A stretch of 64,000 nucleotides of DNA, taken from contig OZ234502.1 of assembly GCA_965153455.1 (NCBI GenBank), positions 5,519,462 through 5,583,461 on the forward strand. Reading direction: 5' to 3'. The stretch comes from Sphagnum compactum (Eukaryota > Bryophyta > Sphagnopsida > Sphagnales). The translations under genes were made by a program, and so were the position numbers. Positions 12,701 to 24,256 of the stretch are shown here, piece after piece (the first letter of the stretch is position 1; each line of letters starts with the position of its first letter). Under the pieces are notes generated by a model. That model saw only the letters and a program-made list of their open reading frames with translations, made no database searches and was not told the origin of the DNA.

Positions 12701-15540
12701 ATCCCAAAAGGACATTTTGAGTCCCTCTTGGGAATTGGTCATGCATTCAAGTTAGGGTCAAGACAAAAACTCAAGGCTAAGGTCGCAACATTTTCATTAC
12801 CTTGACCTAAACATGAAAAGTTAAAGGATGTGCATTGGGTTTTGAAATTTGTTGTTGGAAAACCAAGATTTAAGTCACTAATACCATTTAATGAGCCTAG
12901 GGGTGCATCATTTTATAAAAAAATAAAATAAAAATTATAAGGGTATCAGGCAAACTATTGGGTACTATACCCCACTTAAAACTATGTATGCCAACATTTC
13001 AATTTTGGAATTTTGATAGTTTTCAATAGTTGAACACCTTTTTTATGTAAAACTTTGTTGCATCATTTTAACAAATAATTGATGTCCAACTTAAACTTAT
13101 ACCATGGTATAGTCTTAAATAAATTGCATATCTAAAATTGTGCAAAAGTTAAGGATTTATATTGTCTAAACATAAGATTTGAACAAAACTTGCAATTATT
13201 TTTTACGATGCAATTTGTTACATTTAAATCTTAGAAAAAATTTGCTATTAATGGAAGATGGTAATAAGAAAACAATTATTTTCTGTTCATGTGTGTATTC
13301 ATTTTGGTATCATGCCACATTTTCAAAATTCACATCAACATCTTATCTATTTAAATTAACTTGACGCACTAACAATGGCATACAATTTCGAGTTGAGTTT
13401 GGAATCCTTTATAAGGTGGAAATACATTACAAGGGACCCATTTTATTAGTAGAGTTTAAACAAAACCACCCTAACTATGTTTGTCCTTTCCATGTGAATG
13501 TGACTATTTGTCAAAATTTCAAATTATCACAGATTTATTGTGTTTCTTTTCAAAAAATATTTATATGAAAATTCTCAAATTCTTCACATGGTTCAAATAA
13601 TGTGGAATCACATGGTTCAATATATCCTCAGCTTTCATAATGGTTTAAATCATTTCAATTTTGGGATTATACTTGTGTTTTTTAATATGATTTTACATGC
13701 ATTATTTTTGAACAAATATTATAACATCATATAATAAAAAATTAAAAAGTGTAGTTTCTTTCAACAATTTATTTTTTAATGTAATGAATTTTCTTAATTC
13801 CTTAAAAACTTAAAAAATCCTTCTTAATAATGACATTATTGAAATTTAAAAATGCACCACCCAAAAAAATAGTATTTGACACAATTTTGACAACACATGA
13901 AAGGGGTCCCCCATAATCTGCTTTCACTTTGCAATATAACAAAATTACAATTGTTTGATGTGGGTTCTTTATGTATCAACTATATGGTTTTGACATTATG
14001 TTATTTGTTTTTACAATGGTTTTGTTCTTTATGTTCATGGTGTGAATGTTTTCATTTATTTTTGCCATTATATCCAAAATGTCTTTCAAGCATAATCAAA
14101 AAAAGAAAGGTGAAATATCCCAATTATTTAACCCTATTATTCACATCAATGCTAGTTGGATAAATCTATAGAACTTTAAAACAATGACAAGAAGTGTGCC
14201 AATTAAAGTTGACTAAAAGTGGCTCCTAGAATGCTCCCTCCACAAAGGGGCAACTAATAATATTGTGCCAAAGTAATACCCCTAAGTGGCCACATTCCAC
14301 TTTGACCCATGTACTTAGTGACACATTATAATTGGGTTGGTTATTACAATTAACATGAATATTGACCTAGTGAAGAATTCAACTAAAAACCACTTCAAAT
14401 GTTAGTTTGACGTGCTTAGAAAAGGTCAATGATATCATCAAGCTCACATTCAAAAACCCAATATAAGGGTGCAATTGAATGAGAGAAACTTATCTTAATT
14501 TTCAAGGAACATAAGTATGAATTTAAGTTAAACTAAAAATGGAAGTCATTGGATTTGAGAGGTAAAGGATGGTTACCTATTTGAAAGTTGAGAGAAGCAT
14601 GGTGATCTTGGTGTATACTATAGCCCTTGGCATTTTCAAGTTCACATATGTAAGGATTGAGCATGATATACCTTTGAATTATTGGTGAACTAGTAAGTGC
14701 CTACATGATTTAAACGTTGATGATCACTTTTGGGACCTCTATGGATTGTTGATTGAAGTATAATAAAAGCTAGATGATCACACAACTATTTCTAAAGTTT
14801 AATTAGGGGTGTATGCAATATGAATGCCACATAGACATAATTAGAATGTTAAAGTTATGGTTAAGTATCTCTTCACCATGTATGGTATCTCTTCACCAAT
14901 AGAAATTGAATACCATGTCACACACAAAAGGTGGAAATAGGGATCATGTGGCATGGTAATGTATGTGGAAGTTTTTCGACACACCTTCAAGATTTTCTGA
15001 ATATGAATGCATATATTGGAATTCATGTCCATTTTGACATCCATGTGAACCAAAACTTTTGTATGTGAAATCTACCACACACCATGTAAATCATGTTTCC
15101 AATGGAATTTAAAATTTTCATATTGCTCATCACATGATGACACATTTACTATGTACAATGTGTTGTGCAATGCAAATTGACATTTAGTTTGAATTATTTG
15201 GAGGCAATAGGCATGAGTGACAAAAAACTAGAAAACCTTTGTTGAACATTCTTTCCAAGGAGCCACCACATTACACTTGTCTCATTGGATATGAATCATG
15301 AACTTGTGTAGCCTTGATTACCACAACTTTGATTTGAATTTGGTCTTGCATCCACAACATTACCCAGGGTTGAACACTAACTTTTGGTTCGGTCATTATA
15401 TGGTTACTTTTGTACAGGGGGAAGGCCTGCTCCAAAGGGCCTGCCCTAATTTGAGGGTCATAGCCCCAAAGGCAGTAAGTAGCCTCAGGGTGTAGGCTCA
15501 AAAATTAGGAAAGACTCAACGCCTTCCCAACCCTAAAGTA
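9741..15540. other. AT-rich intergenic, no gene recognised
   Basis: No coding frame with recognisable domains on either strand. It holds an uninterrupted poly-A run at about 10182-10204 and a short (AT)n at 9824-9837. 10.6-12.9 kb is less AT-biased and repeats words such as TTTGGAA and CCCAAAGTG, possibly a decayed retroelement, but no protein motif survives. Confidence 0.55.
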
Positions 15541-15544
15541 CAAA

Positions 15545-15547
<3 letters not shown>

Positions 15548-15576
<29 letters not shown>
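15548..15576. repeat. (TG)n microsatellite
   Basis: An uninterrupted run of about 14 TG dinucleotides. Confidence 0.95.
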
Positions 15577-15579
<3 letters not shown>

Positions 15580-15720
15580 CACCAGTTACTTATTAATTCC
15601 TCTAGATCATTCCGAATTATTCCCAATGTCTCGGATAATTAAATAGTTCCTTCATACTTTGTCACCTTTCCATTGAGGATTAACATAGTTACAATACTTA
15701 GTAATAAATTTTAACTTCCA

Positions 15721-15853
15721 GTGCCTACCAGGCAAGTATTGGTACAAGGCTGGTATTATCTCAAGTGCCTACCAAGCAAGTATTGGTACAAGGCTGGTAT
15801 TTACCTCAAGTGCCTATCAAGCAAGTATTGGTACAAGGCTGGTATTGCTTCAG
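15721..15853. repeat. 44/45-bp minisatellite, three copies
   Basis: Units start at 15721, 15765 and 15810 with GTGCCTACCAAGCAAGTATT and end in GGCTGGTATT plus a variable tail (TATCTCAA, TACCTCAA, GCTTCAG). The core is nearly invariant and the tails differ. Open frames across it translate the repeat and are not taken as genes. Confidence 0.9.
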
Positions 15854-16009
15854 GTCATATCAGTCTAGTTGTTGCTTCTTTGATACCATGGCCAGTACCG
15901 GTCTATATACTAGGGGTCCAAGTCCGGTACAAGTCCAACACTGGTAGTGTCACTGTTTCACACTCAAAGTTTTTTATTTTCCCTCTTTTCATCTCCCCCT
16001 TGTTGTTTT

Positions 16010-16029
16010 GGGGGGGTGGGGGGGGGGGG
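16010..16029 (+). other. Long G tract (G7-T-G12)
   Basis: Nineteen G residues interrupted by a single T on the plus strand. It could form a G-quadruplex. Such tracts are also prone to assembly or polymerase error, so the exact length is uncertain. Confidence 0.8.
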
Positions 16030-16230
16030 TTGTTCGGACTTCCCAGTGCCTTTTTACTTAATTCAGGCAGCGTTCACTGCAGTTCCTCATATCGTTGTTG
16101 TCTGCAGTTGGCAACAACAGGTATACAACATTTTGATGGCAACAGGTCTGATTGATTCAAGAGTCCAGTTACAGAACTTGAGTCCAACTGTTCTGACACA
16201 ACAGACTACAACTACAGACCTAAACAGAGA

Positions 16231-17145
16231 AAATTAGGCCTTTCCTTTTTGGCTGTTTGTGTATAACAGACAAAAGGAGGCGCTGCTTTGATTTCACCCG
16301 TCCTTTCATCCCCTATTCGTCCAAGTGAAAGGTCCAAATGCTCAATCCCTGGACAAACTTTACACTAGTGTGTCGTGCATTTGGTTTTTTTTCCTTTCAA
16401 TTTTGTGATGTAGCTGAAGTGCATATCACCACATTTAGCCAAATTTGGTTATAAACAACATATGAAAGTTAGAAAATTATGTATCTTTTAGTGATGGCTA
16501 CCAGATTTTGGAATATCTCTTCTTCTTCTTCTTCGTTTTCAAGATCTGCCAAATTTTTGGCATTTTTTGGGTTAAGAATTCCTTGTATAGATCGAAATCA
16601 GATTTTTCAGGTCAAAAAATTTCAAGGTTTTGCCAAAACATATCAATGCCTTATGATAATGGAAAATATAACAAAATTCAAAAACTTGCCTATTTGAAAT
16701 TTTGAACTTGCCCTTGGTGATATTCATATCTTGAACAAAATGTCCCAGCAACATCTAGGCAAGCACTAAGTTAGTGCAACAAGTTATATGTGGCACCACC
16801 TATAACACGCTTTAACAACTAGATTTATGGATTCCAATGCCCTGACCCGGAACACCCCATTCCTAGTTAACCACCCCTTGATTAGTCGAACTTGTTTGAT
16901 TGAAGAGATGTTGCTATTCTTGGGGCCTTCCTTCATTCCTCATGGAATGCCACCCTTTGTCAAGATTCCCTTCCATCCCCAACGCACCCTAACTCTCCTT
17001 CTCCCCGTTAGGGAGGTGCCACTACTCCCTAGACTTGCTTATATTCTCCTAAGCACTTTAAGTCTCCTCATTGGGGGGAGACGTTGCTATTCCCTTGGAC
17101 TTTTTTACATTTCTCCAGGCCACCTTAAATCTCCTCACCAAGGAG
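16231..17145. other. Intergenic; degenerate repeats, no gene
   Basis: 16380-16700 shares words with 28430-29100 (for example TTTAGCCAAATTTGG), so it belongs to a dispersed repeat. 16840-17140 is C/T-rich with loosely repeating TCTCCT and GCCACC blocks. The 113-codon frame at 16827-17168 follows from that bias and shows no domain. Confidence 0.45.
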
Positions 17146-17240
17146 CACTACACCAAAATGCATCTTAGTTCATTCTGGGTTTCACTAGATTTTGAATGAA
17201 TTTGGACATTTTTATCATGGTGAAATTGGTTAACCCCCTA
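17146..17240 (+). mobile_element. CACTA-like terminus (one end only)
   Basis: CACTACACCAAAATGCATC is followed by subterminal words TTAGTTCATTCTGG, TTTCACTAG and GAATGAATTTGG. CACTACA plus short subterminal repeats is typical of En/Spm (CACTA) element ends. The opposite end was not found, so this is tentative. Confidence 0.3.
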
Positions 17241-17449
17241 ATGAACAGGGACAAGTAATTACGAACAATGAATTATTTCATTAGTATTTAGTGAAACAAG
17301 GTTATTTTGAGATGAAATACAAATTTACCAAGCCATTCATTTGCTCGTTAATTAACTAACTAGCATGAAAATCAATTAAAATTAAATTATTTAATATATA
17401 ATATTATTGATAACTTCATGATTTTCAGCTTACGATTTCATGACATGTG

Positions 17450-17660
17450 TCATTACTTAGGCTAGGTTAAAAACCTAACCTATGTAGGTAGGTCACATAA
17501 TCAACCTAAACACTTATTCTAGGGAATTAGATAAGAAAATATTCGATCAACTTATCATTGTTGACCACACACAACACCACTTATGAGATTTGATCCCTTG
17601 ACCTTTAGAATGGAGGCAAACACTCTTACCATCAAACCACCTCATTTCTTGTCACTTGTT
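17450..17660 (-). mobile_element. tRNA-like SINE head, copy 2
   Basis: On the minus strand, GTTTGATGGTAAGAGTGTTT (A-box-like) is followed about 35 bases on by GGGATCAAATC (B-box-like, GGTTCGANTCC with changes). Downstream on that strand comes AAGTGTTTAGGTTGATTATG and further AGGTT-rich sequence, comparable to the tail of the 36-kb copy. Upstream on the minus strand lies the 17.9-19.0 kb minisatellite, the same relative order as at 35-36 kb. Confidence 0.5.
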
Positions 17661-17944
17661 GTGATAATATGTTACATTACATTTTATTTATCAAATATTT
17701 CATTTTAAACATTACAAAAAAACTTTAAAAATTCATATATTATTGAGATTTTGTTCAAATGAAATGATTCGAGTTTATTTTTTAAAAAATACAATAATGT
17801 ACATAATTACATTTATTTCCTTTTGAAAGTGTAAAATCATTTGAAAACAAAAAGTTGAATATCATTATTCAATAACATTTCAATGACCATTCTTTTGAAA
17901 ATAAAAAGTTTAGTAAATGGTTAAGATTTTCATTAATATAATAA

Positions 17945-19045
17945 TACTACCTATGCTAAGTTACTTTCAATTATTATATGGCTATTTTTCATTATTTTAA
18001 ATGATTTCACCCTACATTATTTACGACTATTTATGGCCATTCTCAATTACTTTTGGCTATTTTTGGTTATTTCACCTTAGGCTACTTTTGGTTAGCTTAA
18101 GTTATTTCACCTTAGGCTATTTTGGATTATTATAAAATTTTTAGCTATTCTATGTTATTTTTTGCTATTGTAAATTATTTCACTTTAGGCTGCTTGTAGC
18201 TATTATAAGTTACTTTTGGCTACTTTAAGTTATTTCATCTTAGGCTATTTTGATTATGTGAAGCTATTATTGGTTACTTTTGACTATTGAAGGTTATTTC
18301 ACCTTATGTTATTATTGACAATTTTAAGTTATTGTAAGTTATTTCACCTTAAATTATTTTTATCTATTATAGATTATTTCACCTTAGATTATTTTTAGCA
18401 ATCCTAAGCAATTTTAATATATGGCTATTAGTTGTTCTTTTATTGGGGCTATTGGTGGTTATTAATGGCTATTGGTACCTATCTATTGGTGGTTATTAAT
18501 GGCTATTGGTACCTATCTATTGGTGGTTATTAATGGTTATTTTATTGGTGGCTATTAGTGGCTATTAGTGGCTATTAATGGATATTAGTGGTTATTTTAT
18601 TAATGGTTATTGATGGGTATTCTATTAATGACTATTAATAGCTATTCTATTGGTGGCTATTGATGGTTATTCTATTAATGGCTATTGGTGACTATTCTAT
18701 TGGTGACTATTGATGGTTATTTTATTAATGGCTATTGGTGTCTATTCTATTGGTGGCTATTGGTTGTTATTATATTAATGGTTATTGGTGATTATTCTAT
18801 TAATGATTATTGGTGATTATTCTATTAATGGCTATTATATTAGTGCTTATTGGTGGTATTCTATTGGTGGATATTGGTGTTTATTAATGGTTATTATATT
18901 AGTGCCTGTTAATGGCTATTATATTAATGGTTATTGGTGGTTATTCTATTGGTGGATATTGGTGTTGATTAATGGTTATTATATTAGTGGTTATTCTATT
19001 GGTGGATATTGGTGCTTATTAATGGCTATTATATTAGTACTCCCT
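17945..19045. repeat. GGCTATT/GGTTATT minisatellite array, about 1.1 kb
   Basis: The left part repeats GGTTATTTCACCTTAGGCTA-type units; the right part shifts to shorter TATTGGTGGTTATTAATGGC-type units. All are in one orientation, so the plus strand is T/G-rich with little C. The array stops abruptly before ACTCCCTCAATCGG near 19040. The plus-strand frame at 18785-19078 is a repeat translation, not a gene. The 35-kb array carries the same words in reverse complement. Confidence 0.9.
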
Positions 19046-19059
19046 CAATCGGTCACACA

Positions 19060-20650
19060 GGGTAAAAATGGGGTATAACAAATTGGTGGTGTATATTGAA
19101 GTACACTCAACTAATTATGCAAAAGTGGCAATGGGTTGATGTGACAAATTGGGATCTTGGTCATTTCTTTTCTTTTCCACTTTTGGTCATAGTGCCTAAA
19201 TAATGCTTTAAGTTATTGGTTATAACTTTTATATGTATTTTTGGATATTTTATACTCATTGGGTTCATTTCAAATGATCTTAATGCTATAATGATAGATT
19301 TAAAACATTTGTTGAATATAATTACATCACATGTTTTTTCAAAACAGAGTTACTAAAAAGACCACTAAAAGAAATGTAAATTAAGTAGAGGTTACAATTT
19401 ATGTGGTGCACTACATTGTGAACACCATTTAACTACCATGCTCATTTTTCAAAACATTAAACATACAAAATGATGCACAATTCACAAGCCCTATCCACCT
19501 AACCATGAAGAGATGACTACCATCTCAAAGGTGCATCACATGGGTTTCATAAGAAAGAAAATTCATTTCTAGGTATGCCCATGACCTGTGTTTGAGAGAC
19601 AAAAGAACTACCTAGTTAGGTCTTTTGTTTGGGCATTTTTTTCACCTGTTGGCCTGGGTCAGCTCATTATGTACACTGGACCCATAACCTAATATATGTG
19701 CCCTCTATTATACCCATGCACTTGCCTAACACTATTTTTATCCAATTTTAGGAGAATTGTTTTTTATGGGTGCCTGGACATTGTAGATGCTTCAAAGCTC
19801 AAGGTGATCAAACAACCTCCAGTTATGAGTGTTGGATAATTTTTGAAATGTCAAGTTGTAATATAACCTCTAGTTTTGGGTTTTTAAGTAGAAAAAAGGG
19901 TCGACCTTGGTTATGTTAAACATGTTCTTTTATATTTGATTGTCCATATACAAACCTCAGATATATGGGTAGATATTTGATATTGAAACTCGTAGAGATC
20001 TAATCTTGATGGGTAGAAATCTAGTTAATGGTTTAATGAAAAACTAGTAAACAAGTGAGAAAACATCAACTTCCAATGATCTCAAGTTGAATATCTAGCA
20101 TCCATTTTAATGAAAAAAATGATTACAATTTGTTCAAAGTTTACAATTGAATTCACTAACATGCAACACAACATACTTGAAAGTCAAAATTTGCCAAGTT
20201 ATGTTTGAACATCAAAACATTTAATACAATTGATTCATTATATCATGATCTTTGTTGCAGCTTCAATGGTCTTTGTTGAAGACTATAGTTGCCATTCTTA
20301 ATATGATCATGAGGACGACTCAACGTGTATTGTATGCATGTGTTCATGTGTATGAATGGTACATTACCTATTCATGGATATATTCTGCATGACCATCTGT
20401 ACAAAGTAAATGGATGTTTGTCCATACTTGGAGGGCCTTATTTTGGTCAAAAGTATAGTATGTCTGAGCCCTACATGCTTGACATGTATGGCCTTCAAGT
20501 ACATGTCTGCCCAATACTGGATATAGTGGTATAAACCCTCTTTGTCTTATCTTTTACATTGTGTTTTTTTTTCTAAATCCTCAGTATTCAAGGAAACCCT
20601 CTTGCATTAAAAAGAATCCTAGTATTTCCCCTGGGATCCTAATGTGCTTA
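19060..20650. other. Intergenic, nothing recognised
   Basis: AT-rich, with no domain-bearing frame on either strand. The largest frame (20325-20534, 69 codons) has no similarity I recognise. Confidence 0.6.
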
Positions 20651-20651
20651 T

Positions 20652-20841
20652 GGTGCATTCACACTTGATGTTAATTCCGTGTTAAATGGAAAATCTAGGT
20701 GGCATCCTAGGTGGCACCTAATGTTAAATGGCCAATAGCTTAATGTTAAGTGAATGTTCAGGGTAAGTGTAAGTCCCAAATGATTAGCATGGTGTTAGGG
20801 GAGTCAACACTAAAGTTCCTAACACCAAGTGTGAATACACC
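20652..20841. mobile_element. 190-bp MITE with 22-bp terminal inverted repeats
   Basis: The left end reads GGTGCATTCACACTTGATGT and the reverse complement of the right end reads GGTGTATTCACACTTGGTGT, differing at two of 22 positions. A further inner repeat (GTGTTAGG against CCTAACACC) strengthens the foldback. No target duplication is obvious (left flank GCTTAT, right flank TTTGG), so the superfamily is not assigned. There is no coding capacity. Confidence 0.8.
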
Positions 20842-20849
20842 TTTGGTGA

Positions 20850-22038
20850 GGACAACTTGGGCTTAGGCCTTGGCAGTTATTGGCCGACCGGCATATATTG
20901 CACATGCATCCAATTCCAATACGCTCCAAAATAAAAAGAATAACGCACACAATGGATGCCAATTCCTCATTTAATCCTATATGTCTCTTGAAAATGCACT
21001 TTTGGCCATTTTATTATATAATTTATCCTAGTAAAGTGGCCATGTTGAATTGCAAGAGTTGCCCAGCCATCATGAGTTTGCTAAGTTCTTAGATGTGCAA
21101 GATTTGCTTAAACTGAAATGAATTGGAGAAAGCCTGAACCAGCCCATGAATCATTCTGGATATTACAATTGACATTCATTCAACAACTCTACACATGAAT
21201 CACTTGCAATTTGTCAAGGCCATTCTTGAATGGTATGGATTAAACTAAACTTTTGTCACCCTGGAAAGATTTGTGCTGAACAAGTTCACCTCTAAACACA
21301 TGCTTGACCCGGGCCCTCATCTTCCCAACATTACATGATGTCAAGTTCACCCTGATCACTGCAAGTCTGCTTGCAAATAGTAGCATATATATAAATACTA
21401 GATACCTGGTCTGATGCTGATCCCATGCTCACAATTCCTTAAACAGGTGAATCATATGTTGTGCAGATTACTAGGGATCAGTAAGTGCTCTGAACAAATT
21501 ATAAGAGAGAGATGAATAGAGACAACAGAAATATTAATCCATATATTAATTTGCTCCTGATAGCCTCTTTATATCACCGGTCTAATTGTAAGTTTGGTGT
21601 GTGCAACTACTTAGGGCTCTTTCCATTAGGCTGTTGTGATCACAGCAGCAGAATGGGAAGACTGTGTGGGAAGCCACTGCCACAGGGCATTGTTCTTGTT
21701 GCAAGAACAGTTGCTTTCCATTGGAGAGCTGCAAGTGCATTGAAAATATGTAATTAATCATGTTAGGAACTCTGGGAACAAATGTGCTCACAAAAATAAA
21801 ACAGATGTCATTACATGGTGAGTCACAGTTTGATTCGGCTGGTGCAATTGGCCTATACTTGACCAAGAGCTCTGAGATGATTGTGAGCACAGCTAGTTGA
21901 AAAAACATAATGGAAAGCTACTTTGATCAGAGAATCTGTGATCATAACAACCTAGTGGAAAGATGTCCTCACTATCTCTTAATCTCTCACCTGGGCTTAC
22001 ATTCTCATACATGCAAAGTCTTCAGATTGCTGCAGGGA
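20850..22038. other. Intergenic leading into a GC-richer island
   Basis: No recognisable gene. 21590-21980 contains short inverted words (TTGCTTTCCATT and AATGGAAAGC; GTGATCAC) but no clean terminal repeats. CpG frequency rises from about 22.05 kb. Confidence 0.5.
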
Positions 22039-22532
22039 CTTAGCAATGTCCTAAACCCACATCCCGGAATTCCAATAGCGTTCATAGTTTTTTTTTCCCT
22101 TTCGGATCGGGCTGCAATGCGATGGCCTCCGAGCCTCTGGAAGCTGCTGGTTGCTAAGACCTGTGATCTTAGTTGGTGAGGGTCGCGAGTCACGACGTCA
22201 ACTGTAGTCGATGGTGACTGAACCGATGATCCGGTCTTTTCCCTGTAAGCTAGTTGTAGCTACCTTTACCCCCGAGATGCAGGCACTTAGCAATGTCCTA
22301 AACCCACATCCCGGAATTCCAATAGCGTTCATAGTTTTTTTTTCCCTTTTGGATCGGGCTGCAATGCGATGGCCTCCAAGCCTCTGGAAGCTGCTGGTTG
22401 CTAAGACCTGTGATCTTAGTTGGTGAGGGTCGTAAGTCACGACGTCAACTGTAGTCGATGGTGACTGAACCGATGATCCGGTCTTTTCCCTGTAAGCTAG
22501 TTGTAGCTACCTTTACCCCCGAGATGCAGGCA
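22039..22532. repeat. 247-bp tandem duplication
   Basis: Copy 1 is 22039-22285 and copy 2 is 22286-22532, both 247 bases and starting CTTAGCAATGTCC. By-eye alignment finds only four differing bases at three sites: TTCGG/TTTGG, CCGAG/CCAAG, and GTCGCGAG/GTCGTAAG. All fall in CpG dinucleotides of copy 1. The end of copy 2 contains the last codons and stop of the minus-strand ORF at 22513-22923. Confidence 0.95.
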
Positions 22533-22923
22533 AGCAGAAAGACCGAAGGCATTCAATAGCTCTTGCTCTACTACGTGAGACCAAACGTCGAAAGGAAGTT
22601 TTCCAGCTGCCTAAGTAATTCCGGAAGCTGCTGCTGGAGCTGCCGCTCGATTGTGCATGCGCGTAATTATTATCAGCTGCATGGCCAACGTCATTTAATT
22701 CGCGCCCATAGATTACGATCGACCGCCGGAGGTATTGCCTTGCAGCAAATTCTACGAGAGGATCCTTCATCTTCACAAAAGCCAAAGTGCTATGCAATTG
22801 AAAGGACGTGCTACTTCGCATAATCTTCTTGCAGCTGGGAGCTGTCGATGTCCCCTCCGCCGATGTAATGATTCCTTCAAGATCATTCAACGACACATAC
22901 CGCGAAGTATTCAGATTGTCCAT
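22513..22923 (-). CDS. Hypothetical protein, 136 aa, single exon
   Basis: I do not recognise this protein. The first ATG on the open frame (22923-22921) begins MDNLNTSRYVSLNDLEG and the frame runs to TAA. The frame stays open further upstream without an ATG. The middle reads KDPLVEFAARQYLRRS; then come a Ser run (GSSSSS) and a strongly basic tail (SFRRLVSRSRARAIECLRSF). There is no signal peptide or membrane helix. It is listed as probable because GC and CpG content are clearly above the surroundings, the frame is long for this AT-rich DNA, and it sounds protein-like rather than repetitive. Against it: no confirmed homolog, no clear TATA box, and no splice context. Its last codons and stop lie in the 247-bp tandem duplication, so its presumed 3' UTR is duplicated. 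It could be the last exon of a longer minus-strand gene. Confidence 0.45.
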   Translation of the reverse strand: MDNLNTSRYVSLNDLEGIITSAEGTSTAPSCKKIMRSSTSFQLHSTLAFVKMKDPLVEFAARQYLRRSIVIYGRELNDVGHAADNNYAHAQSSGSSSSSFRNYLGSWKTSFRRLVSRSRARAIECLRSFCLPASRG

Positions 22924-23399
22924 CGTAATTGCTCCGGTCTGCAACACTCCCCCCCCCTCCTCCCCCTTCCGTTCCAATTACACTCAAATAGTATTCGTCA
23001 ACAAGATCAGCGGCGAAAACGCATCATGAGTGATCTCTAGCACTCTCCCCTGCCCAGCTCCCCTGTTGCAGTTTCTTGCAAAACATATGCAATTCTTAAA
23101 TTGTTTTCCCTTGAAGAAAGAAAGAAAGGAAGCCGGCAGAGATTAAATAGACAAGGCTGCACAAGCTCCGAGCACTCGTGACATCAATGCACTAAAGAAA
23201 CGTGAGGAAGATTGGAGAACCTCGAGCAGCCTCGGGGCTCCAGAGCTCAAGACCAGCGTTGAAGCAGGAACTGTCCCTGTCCTCACCCGCCCCAAATGTG
23301 AATGCTTTAGAAACAGTATAAAACTCAGTATCCAACTAATTTCTCCTTTCAAAACCAGTTTTTGTTATTTAGTTCAATTCCCCCCAGTTACAAAAATTA
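22924..23399 (-). promoter_or_regulatory. Presumed 5' flank of the 22.5-22.9 kb ORF
   Basis: GC-richer than the surrounding DNA and containing a C-rich run (CCCCCCCCTCC near 22949-22960 on the plus strand). A minus-strand open frame at 23143-23352 has no recognisable domain. I could not place a TATA box or start site. The assignment rests only on position and composition. Confidence 0.25.
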
Positions 23400-23830
23400 C
23401 TCAAAATTTGATGTCTCTTCCAGCTTAGGTCTGGAAATTATGAAATCATCTCCATAACATTTTGCTCATTGAGGGCTTTCCAGCAATACTTGTTGACATG
23501 CCCCAATTTCTCTCAAATTTTTTGTTTTGATTTTATTGAATTTTCAATGACAATATTATTCAAAATTCAATAACTCTCACATTGTAGGTTTAAATGTCAA
23601 GAAACCCCCTCAGTGCACCCCTATACATCAAGGGCTTTCTAACATTACCAAGAGCCCAATGGGGGGGGCATTGTGATTTGAGAAATCTCAATGCAACAAA
23701 ACACCTTTCTTAATAGATAGATATTGTCCCTCAAACTAAATTAGGGTTGGAGAGTTGAAATTTGACATTTCCCAGGGTAAATATGGTCATCAAGAGGCAC
23801 ACAAGGTGAAAAATACCAGGTTCACCCTGG
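23400..23830 (+). repeat. Dispersed repeat B, copy 1
   Basis: It shares ordered blocks with 42080-42620: GAGGGCTTTCCA, CAGTGCACCCCT, GGGCTTTCTAACAT, ATAGATAGATAttGTC and TTGACATTTC followed by AAATATgG. The 3' part is also seen at 36840-37010. All copies are in the same orientation and heavily diverged. No coding capacity is visible. Confidence 0.65.
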
Positions 23831-24080
23831 CCCAATCTTGTTTCCAACATCCGGGTAAAAACTAAAATCCTTTTTTTTTCCTCATTTTTGCGGCATGGTA
23901 AAACCACAAGTAGGGCAATAATAGAAAGGAACAATTATGCCCCCAAATGATTTGGATACCAAAGATCATGACATGTATGATAGTGGACTATAGGACCATT
24001 GCAAGATCAATTGCAAGGAACAGGAGCAAAATAGGAAAAGTAGCAATTATAGGCTTGAATATGAAACACCAATATCAATA

Positions 24081-24256
24081 GTCCTTCAGCTTTCACCCTG
24101 TGGAACAATGGATTCAGGTGTCTCTACGGACCTGATGCATTATTTCAGTCCACACTTTCTTCAGTTGTGAAGCAACTCAAGAAATTTTGGTGTCATTCTA
24201 GTCCTTCAACTTTCACTCTGTGTAACAATGGATTCAGGTGTCTCAACGGACCTGAA
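24081..24256. repeat. Partial tandem duplication, 120-bp spacing
   Basis: GTCCTTCAGCTTTCACCCTG at 24081 recurs as GTCCTTCAACTTTCACTCTG at 24201, and similarity runs about 56 bases, through GATTCAGGTGTCTC and CGGACCTGA. Only the first half of the 120-base period is repeated. Confidence 0.8.

Noticed and set aside
15721-16237. Overlapping plus-strand frames of 96-144 codons
   Set aside because: They translate the 44/45-bp minisatellite and a G tract.
16827-17168. 113-codon frame as a membrane protein
   Set aside because: Leu/Pro richness follows from a C/T-rich degenerate repeat; no conserved pattern.
18785-19078. Tyr/Ile/Gly-rich 97-codon ORF
   Set aside because: Direct translation of the GGTTATT minisatellite.
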